NCBI GenBank assembly: GCA_949128115.1
Contig: OX421964.1
Coordinates: forward strand, 15,896,892-15,960,891
Length of the DNA: 64,000 nucleotides
Direction of reading: 5' to 3'
Source: Anaspis maculata
Taxonomy: Eukaryota; Arthropoda; Insecta; Coleoptera; Scraptiidae
This document shows, one piece after another, positions 56,910-64,000 of the stretch. The translations under genes were made by a program, and so were the position numbers. Each line of letters begins with the position of its first letter. Position 1 is the first letter of the stretch. A model generated the notes under the pieces. The model searched no databases, was not told where the DNA came from, and worked only from the letters and a program-made list of their open reading frames with translations.

Positions 56910-57654
56910 CAGGTGTCCCGAAAATACACCGACAACGCTCTAGAGCAGCTTCCTCTCATCAAAACAAGAAAAAAAGTTCCCATAAATATGGGTCCGGAAA
57001 CGCTTCCTGAGGGAGCTTACAGGCCCCTAAAGGTAAGACCCTGAAGATATGGTGTTCATTTAATATTTCCGAAACCGTTCAGGGGAAATCAGTCAAACTT
57101 GACACAGTCAATAACTTTCTCATGCCTAACAAAATTTGGATGCCTAACAAAAATTAAGTTGCTTTGAAATAGTTTTTCTTTCGCCTTGAAAATCGTAATT
57201 GGAAAGTCAGCGTTTCTGACCACGTTTTTATACATCCAAACTCAAATATCTCGTAAACGATGCGTCTATCGAGGTTGAACTAACAGACGTTTTTTTGGAA
57301 GAAAACTCCAATATTCTATAATTTCTTGTCAAATTTGAAAACAATTAACATTAAAAAAAGTTAGGGTTACTTTTACCCCCACACTTCAGCCTGACCCACC
57401 CCTGGTGAATTATTTTTGAATCAATTTTTCTTCATTTTGTTGGGCGTAAGAAGATTGGTAGATGAGTCAACTTCGATTGATTTTCCTCGAACGGTTTCGG
57501 AGATACTGGGTAAGAACCATCTTCAGGGTCTCACCTTTAGGGGCCTGTAGCTCTCTTAGGAAGCGTTTCCGGACCCGTTCATAGAAACTTTTGTTCTTGT
57601 TTTGATGGAAGGAAGTCGTCCCAGAACGTTATCGGTACATTTCCGGGACACTTG
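56910..57654. mobile_element. Palindromic TIR element (CA(G/A)GTGTCCCG)
   Basis: 'caggtgtcccgaaaatacac' pairs with the complement of 'gtacatttccgggacacttg'. Long internal arms pair around 'gtccggaaacgcttcct' (56991) and 'aggaagcgtttccggac' (57556). TA on both sides (56908-56909, 57655-57656). Shares its terminus with the 12851 family. Confidence 0.85.
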
Positions 57655-57699
57655 TATAGGCCTATGTGGTCCAACTTGGAACTTTACTGTCTTCTGTAA

Positions 57700-58375
57700 A
57701 ACCGTCCGGTTTTATAGTTATGTAGGTTTTATTCAGAGCCTACTCACAGCTATTGGTTTTATGAAGGTTTTATGACGGTCCAGCCAAAGTCTGAAGTGAA
57801 TTCACTCTCTCGGCATAAATAAACAATACCTAACTGACTTGAACGTTCAGAATGGATTCAGTTTTATGATGGGTTTATGCAAGCATTGCACTACCCAAAT
57901 AAGGAATTTTGTCTCATTACAGCTTTTTTTAGAGAAGTAAAATTTATTAAGTTTTGTTTTGGTTTTATTGAAGTATCCGCTATACTCAATTCAAATTTAT
58001 TTTGGTTTAATGGAAGCTTTTATAGAGTAACTTTGAATCTGTCTTCAATGATACATTTTTTTATAAAACTACCCGCATGCCTGGTTTGAGATGATTTTTA
58101 TAAGAACAAATTAAAACTGCCATAAATCCATCATAAAAATATTATAGCGAGGGCTCAACAGTTTTATCATGGTATGAATGGAGACTGACTCAAAACCTTC
58201 ATAAAACAAAACCAACTGCTTGAAGGTTTTATCGTGAAGTGTTGAAGAGGCTCTGAGGAGCTTTCAATTAAACCAATGAATTTAGATGTTCAAAATCTAT
58301 TAAGAACCATTACGCAAGCTCAATTCTTTTATAAAACCTCAATAAAACTACAATGAAACCAATTGGCATTCAAAT
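57700..58375. repeat. Diffuse 'ggttttat' / 'ataaaacc' repeats
   Basis: Many scattered 'ggttttat.aaggttttat' and complementary 'cataaaaccttcataaaac' words occur on both strands. No clean unit could be defined. Confidence 0.5.
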
Positions 58376-59993
58376 TATCACTTGGGATTACCTCTTGTTT
58401 AAGGAAATGACAAAAATCTGTTCACGGGATAAAAAGTTGGAAAATTTGCAGCTTTTCCAGAGATGAAAACTCAGAAACCGTGAGTCCGATTTCGAAAATT
58501 TTCACTCAAAAAGTTATTTTAATCTTCTTCCCAACTTCCATTCCCCGCATGTCTGCACGTCTGTGTCTGCATAGATGGTTTCTTATAAAATCAATATTTC
58601 GCGGGGCTCACCGCATGTCGAACTTTGCTTATAACTTTATTTATATTTTTGCACTGCAGGTGGGAGATCGGGAAAGTAAAAAACAACCGGTAGAGATCAA
58701 TCACTTGAAAAAAAATTTAAAAATGTAGTTCCCTGGTCGATGTGTGACAATAGTATTTCGACTATGTACTTATAACAGAATTTTTGTTTGCAGATTGAGC
58801 TTCAAATCCGATAAGACGATAAGAGAATGGATGATGCGCGGCTTGGAGGTCTCTTTTCTCGGCTCTCTCTACACCGCAAGAAAGTCATCTTAATCTTAGT
58901 AAGTTTCTTATGATATGATTTAGTACAGACAAGTTTGATTGAAATTGAAACTGATTTATAATAAGAAATTAAAAGCCGAACAAAAGAGAGACAAGTCATA
59001 TGAGCCCGATGGGCTCGGATAAATAATCGAGGGCGCACACGTGTGCTAATTTAACTTCCACTATTATTCATACGGGATGAAAGGTACAAAGGGCAATAAT
59101 GCTCCGGCGTGCTCCCTCGACCCTCTCCCAGTCCGGGACCGTATCATCGGTTATTAAAAGTCATCGGCATCACATAAAAGGGACGACCCTATCTCACTAT
59201 GTCCTATCCCTACGCAACTCGGAACGAAATGTCCTTCCACGGTGTGCGAGCTTTTATTAAAATCCTCACCCTGCGGATCGTATCCGTGTGGTGTGCAAAG
59301 GGCACCCCCAAAGCACATTACACTGTTTGAACATTTATTAGTTTGGGGTGGTGACCACTTTGCCTACGATCGAGCACCGGGGTCTGGAGATCGGAATTTT
59401 AATATGTGTGCTTGTCGTGCGTGCGTTTCGCAAATGAAATTTATGTTCCTGGCCAAATTATGCTGCCGTAGGTCCACTGGCCCACCTTAGCGTACAGAAA
59501 AGCATAAAACCCATATTATAGTCGACGTAGCTCTATACTAAAATTACTTTTGAATCTCGTGTTTGCATGCTCTCAGCAAATTGAAAGAGACACCTTATTT
59601 TCAGTTGTGTCCAGTTTAAGCTTTGAAGATGTTGACTAGATTCTTATATTGATCCTTGTAGCCTACTCAATTGACTACGTAATGCTACCTGAACTGTTGA
59701 AATTGATGAGGGAACAAAAATTTAGCAGTCAGAATATCAAAGTTGTACTTGTCATTGAAACAATGGCGAATAAGCCTTCTTTTCAATCTGTTACACTTCC
59801 CCAACAGATTAACCAATTGACCTGGTTGTGGTCTTGAAATGCAAAAAACAGTTCGTTATTTCAAAAAACGCCTCCAATTCCGCCAGTCTGTCAAATTTCC
59901 AACAATTATATTTGAACTTTTTGAAAGGATCCCTCTTAGCGAAATTCGACCAGGTATAGGTAAGTACCTACCTATAATCAATTTGGTTCTAGG
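58376..59993. other. Mostly single-copy region, no supported gene
   Basis: More GC-balanced than its surroundings at 58980-59470. The best frames (59242-59490, 59839-60180) lack start context and motifs. Unidentified conserved or regulatory DNA is possible. Confidence 0.4.
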
Positions 59994-62640
59994 ACAATTC
60001 GTCGCACGGACTATTCGTAGCAAAAGGAACGACACTTATCAATGCGTGGCCGAACAATTAACACATAGGGGCTCATCAGGGCTCCAAACTACACATGAGA
60101 ACAAAAGGGAGCCCGAGAGAGCTCCGAAGCCACGGAAAAAAGCGAAGGGGCTCAGCAGGGCTTCAAACTATGTATATTGAGGACATCAGGGGGCCTAATG
60201 GAGCTCTCTATAACAAAACAAAGCAAGAGGGGACTCACTGTAGTACTCTGAGAGTCAACAAAAATCATAAGTGGACTAATTAAGGCCCTAAACGACACTC
60301 GAGGACACAAGGGGGCTTGATAGGGCTCCGAACATCACATCAAAACACAAGGTGCCTATTTATGCACCCAAAGTCAAGAGAAATGTGAGGGGGCTCAGCA
60401 GGGCTTCAAAACACGTTGAAGAAACAAGAGGGTCCAATGAAGTTTGCTTGAATTTAGATCGCTGGCTGTGAAAAAACAGAAGGGGGCTGATTGGGGCTCC
60501 AAACTACCCTTTCGGACACAAGGGGGCCGATAGGGCTTGAAATGTCACATGGGAGTACAAGGAACTCACTAATGCTCCAAAAGACACAGAAAAAAGTGAG
60601 GGGGCTCAGCGGTGTCTCAGAAGATGTTGAAGAAACAATGAGGGCCCACGAAGAATCACTAGGGCCTCCAACAGCGCAAAAACGCACAAGGGGGTTCACT
60701 GGACTTCTCAAGCCTAAAAAAAGGGGGCTCATCAGGGTTCCAAACGATACAAGAGGGCACTAGGGAACCCGATAGAACTCCGTAAGCCACGGAAAAATGC
60801 TAGGGGGCGCAGCAGGGCTTCAAAAAACGTTGATGAAACAATGAGGACCTTAGAGGGCAACTAGGGCAACAAGGAGGCTCATTGATATCCTCAAAGCTAC
60901 GGAAGGAATAAGGGGGTTCATCAGAGCTCCAAACGATACATGAGGAAACAAGAGGCCGGATGGAGCTCCGTAAGTCATGGAAAAATTCTATAGGGCTCAG
61001 CAGGGCTTCAAAAGACGTTGAAGAAACAGGGGGACCCTGGAGGGCCACTAGGGCCTCTAACAATGCAAGAAGGCACAAGGGGGCTCACTGGAATTCTGAA
61101 GCTACGGAAGAAATAAGGGGGCTCATCGGGGCTCCAAACGATACAAAAGGAAACAAAAGGGCTCGACGGAGCTCCGTAAGCTTCGGAAAAGTGCTATAGG
61201 GCTCAGCAGGGCTTCAAAAGACATCAAAGAGACAAGGGGGTTCTTGAAGGGCCACTAGAGTCTCTAACAACGCAAGAAGGCACAAGGGGGTTCACTGAAT
61301 TCTGAAAGCTACGCAAAGAATAAGGGGTCTCATCAGGGCTCCAAACGATACATGAGGACACTAGGGGGGCCGATAGAGCTCCGTAAGCCACGGGAAAATG
61401 CTATGGGACTCAGCAGGTTTTTAAAAGACGTTGAAGAGACAAGGGGACCCTCAGAGGGCAACTAGGGCAACAAGGGGGCTCACTGAAATTCTGAAAGCTA
61501 CGAAGAGCATAAGGAGGCTCATCAGGGCTCCAAACGATACATTAGGGCACAAGAGGGGCCCGATGGAGCTCCATGACCCACGGAGAAATGCCAGGGGACT
61601 CAGCAGGATTTCAAATGATTCACACGACACAATGAAGCCCGACGGAGTTCTGTTTAACAAACGAAGGCAAAAGGGGCACACCTCTGGGCTTACTGATACC
61701 CTAAAGGCCATGAAAAAACATGACGGGGCTAATTAAAACTACACTTGCAGACACAGGGGGGGGGGGCAACAAGGGTCGGAATATTATATGAAGACACAAG
61801 AGACTTACTAATGCTCCTACCGATAAAGCTTCGAGTGACATGACGGCACAAGGGTGTTTAGTGCTCCGAAAGTAACGGAAAATAGAAGGGGACTCAGCAG
61901 GTCTCCAAATTGCATAGAAGACACAAGAAAGGGGCCCAATGAAGCTCTGGATAACAGAAGATGATGAAAGTATGCTTAATGGAATTCTGAAAGCTACGAA
62001 ACACATAACGGCACGTGAGGACGCAAGGGGGCCCGATAAGAGGCTGAATATCACGTGAAGGCACAAGGGGTTCACTAGTGCTTCGAAAGTCTCGGAAAAA
62101 TAAAAGAGGGCCCAACAGAGCTTTAATCGATGTTGAAGACAAGACAAGGGGGCTACTGGAGATCTGTATATTAAAATAGGCTTATTGGTACGTATTTTCT
62201 CTGGAAGCCTATCAGCTCTGGGGCTTATCAGAGCTTTGATTACATCTTAAGAAACAAAGGGGCTCGGTAGGGCTCCGAATATGACATGATGGCACAACGC
62301 TGCTTGCTGCTCCGGAAGTCACAGGAAATAGAAGGGGGCAAAGCAGGGCTTCAAATCACACTGGGGTCCAGTGGGGCTCTTGATAACACTAGTTTGCAAA
62401 ATGGGGGTTGCTGGAATTCTGAAATCTATGAAAAATATAAGAAGGGTCATTAGGGCTCAAAGTTACATTCAAGAACGTAAGGAGCCCGACAGGGTTCCGA
62501 ACACCACATGAAGGCACAAGGGGCTTACTACTGCTCCGAAAGTCACAGAAAAATGTAAGAGGGCTCAGCAGAGCTCAGAAAAAAATAAGGAAACTCCAGG
62601 ATAGGGCTCCGAATATGACATATAGAAACACGAGGGTGCT
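59994..62640. repeat. Satellite array 2: same 39-40 bp subrepeats
   Basis: It starts after 'ctaggacaattcgtcgcacg' (59990), the same border as array 1. Units of 39-40 bp with 'agggggctca(t/c)cagggctccaaa' run from about 60060 to 62640 in the six-type order, with some missing types between 60730 and 61560 that shorten the period to about 200 bp. No matching right-hand border was found. Confidence 0.88.
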
Positions 62641-63557
62641 TACTGTTCCCTTTCTTCGTACTGTGAATAAGTTTCCTCTTGGGCAGTGGGTTTTTCCTTT
62701 TTACATTCCATTTATTCACGGCATCACGGACTTTCGGCATAATTTTCTCAGTGGCCGGCAATAACCTTATAGCCTTGGCGAAGACTCACCAACCAGTGAA
62801 GACAATGTCCCTTATCATCCACACTGTAAATTGTTCAAAGGAAATTATCAATTTATCAATGTCACATTGAAAATCGCACACGAAGACAGCTAGCTGCCAA
62901 CAAGTCGTCAACGTGTCATTCGTACCAACCTCGGTACCAACGCAACCCATTTTCTCTATAGCTTGCTCTAATGCAGAAAGCCGTGAAATTGATTATACTT
63001 TTAAGTACACAATCATTTGAAAGCCTGAATATGAATTAGAATAATTACATAAATAGTTGTTCAGGAGTTTGAATAATTCTCGTTGTCCAGGAAATTTTTG
63101 AATTGAAGTTTGAGGTTAAATTGGGATTAAAAACTGCTAATTTTTATTCACAGGACTCCGGTGGAAGCTTGTCGCCGAGCTCAGTAGTATGTACGGTGTA
63201 GATGAAATGGCATGCAAGAGAGAGGACTATGAGAGAAAACGAGAGTCACTTTGAATTATCGCCGGCCAGTGTTCAAAAGTCGGTTCGATATCAGATCCTG
63301 GTTTTGATCGTTAGAGGTCGTCCGCCACTATAATGCCGCTTCTCTCTTTCATATGGGTATATGGATATAAGAGGCATATATAGAGGTACCCATACAGATT
63401 ACAAGAATTCAAGTTTACCGAAATAATTGACGCGAACCATCAATAGCAATAAATAAAATGTGATTAGTGGCCGGTCGGGTCGTCAAAGAGATATGGGCAG
63501 GTGAGTGTCACCGTGCCGCGGCACAAGAGTAAGGTCAGAGCCTTGATTGGCCACTTA
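62641..63557. other. Region without a recognised gene
   Basis: Mixed sequence after the satellite. No reading frame with a recognisable motif and no clear repeat. Confidence 0.4.
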
Positions 63558-64000
63558 TACAGGGTGCGACGTCTTCAAAAAACCATTACGTCTCACCAAT
63601 CACATGAATGCACGTACAATTTTAATTTGGAATAATATTCATGCAAAATTACTCATGAGGTATAATACTAACTTCACACTTTACCACATCAAATTTATAT
63701 TCCCAAGAAATTTTGCCTATGACAATAAATGCCTTCTGCAATCGTTGCCAAATTTTCCGTTTATTAATCGTAAGTATACAATTTTCATCAATAGTCTTCT
63801 CTCTAAAAAACGTACTTCTGAAGGCGGAAAACTTTGCGAAGCAACACAGAAATGTTCTGGTCTCAGCCTCACTTTGTTCACATTAAGGACAGTGTTGAAT
63901 GGATTATAATACTAAAAAATTTTTTTTATTGAAATGGAAACTACATTGGAAAATAATTGACCCGTGTTTTTTCATTGAGTCAAAAACCGTTTCGTTTGGG
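63558..64000. mobile_element. Possible left end of another CAGGGTG element, cut by window edge
   Basis: 'tacagggtgcgacgtcttc' at about 63558 looks like the TA plus CAGGGTG terminus of the other elements. Its partner would lie beyond the window. The frame 63547-63909 shows no known motif. Confidence 0.35.

Noticed and set aside
63270..63340. 'ggttcgatatcagatcc' resembling a tRNA T-arm
   Set aside because: No matching acceptor stem, anticodon arm or D-arm could be folded around it.

Overview
This is a gene-poor, repeat-dense piece of eukaryotic nuclear DNA, most likely from an insect. The evidence is spliced genes with GT-AG introns, an F-box/leucine-rich-repeat gene family, LINE reverse-transcriptase fragments with simple-repeat tails, hAT-, pogo- and PIF-like terminal-inverted-repeat (TIR) elements, foldback elements, satellite arrays, and a possible chemoreceptor (gustatory-receptor-like) fragment. 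A hemipteran is plausible, but nothing here fixes the order or species. I saw no bacterial-type operon, CRISPR array, rRNA or tRNA. All homology statements come from reading motifs, not from searches.

Layout. 1-3700: a decayed multi-domain element encoding a transposase-like tail, PHD-like zinc-finger pieces, a YqaJ-type exonuclease and a Ulp1-type protease, broken by a 1.5 kb palindromic insertion. 3700-7200: a satellite of about 187-bp monomers in an alternating two-type pattern, then a foldback element whose arms are tandem repeats of about 160 bp. 8340-15900, 20475-28175 and 30720-44140: three same-strand copies of one unit carrying an F-box/LRR gene on the minus strand. Copy 1 looks intact over three exons. 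Copy 2 is a pseudogene (nonsense codon plus a LINE insertion in an exon). Copy 3 keeps open exons, but its introns have been filled with about 11 kb of inserted repeats. 16-20 kb holds mixed repeats, a hAT MITE and the possible receptor fragment. 28.2-30.6 kb holds two LINE 3' ends and a MITE. 34-42 kb is almost entirely foldback elements, minisatellites and a pogo-like remnant. 44.8-51.1 kb and 60.0-62.6 kb carry a satellite of 39-40 bp subrepeats grouped in sixes; the first array is split by two dated TE insertions. The stretches 51.5-53.0, 55.6-56.9, 58.4-59.9 and 62.6-63.5 kb look mostly single-copy, with no gene I can support.

The best-supported gene product is the F-box/LRR protein, a likely substrate adaptor of an SCF ubiquitin ligase. 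The rest is a dense fossil record of transposition. Shared and private insertions order the events in the F-box triplication: copy 3 split off first, copies 1 and 2 are the younger pair, and a later insertion is private to copy 1. Repeatedly, palindromic TIR elements sit at the centre of other palindromes, in one case three deep. That pattern and the 6 x 40 bp satellite are the most unusual signals in the window.
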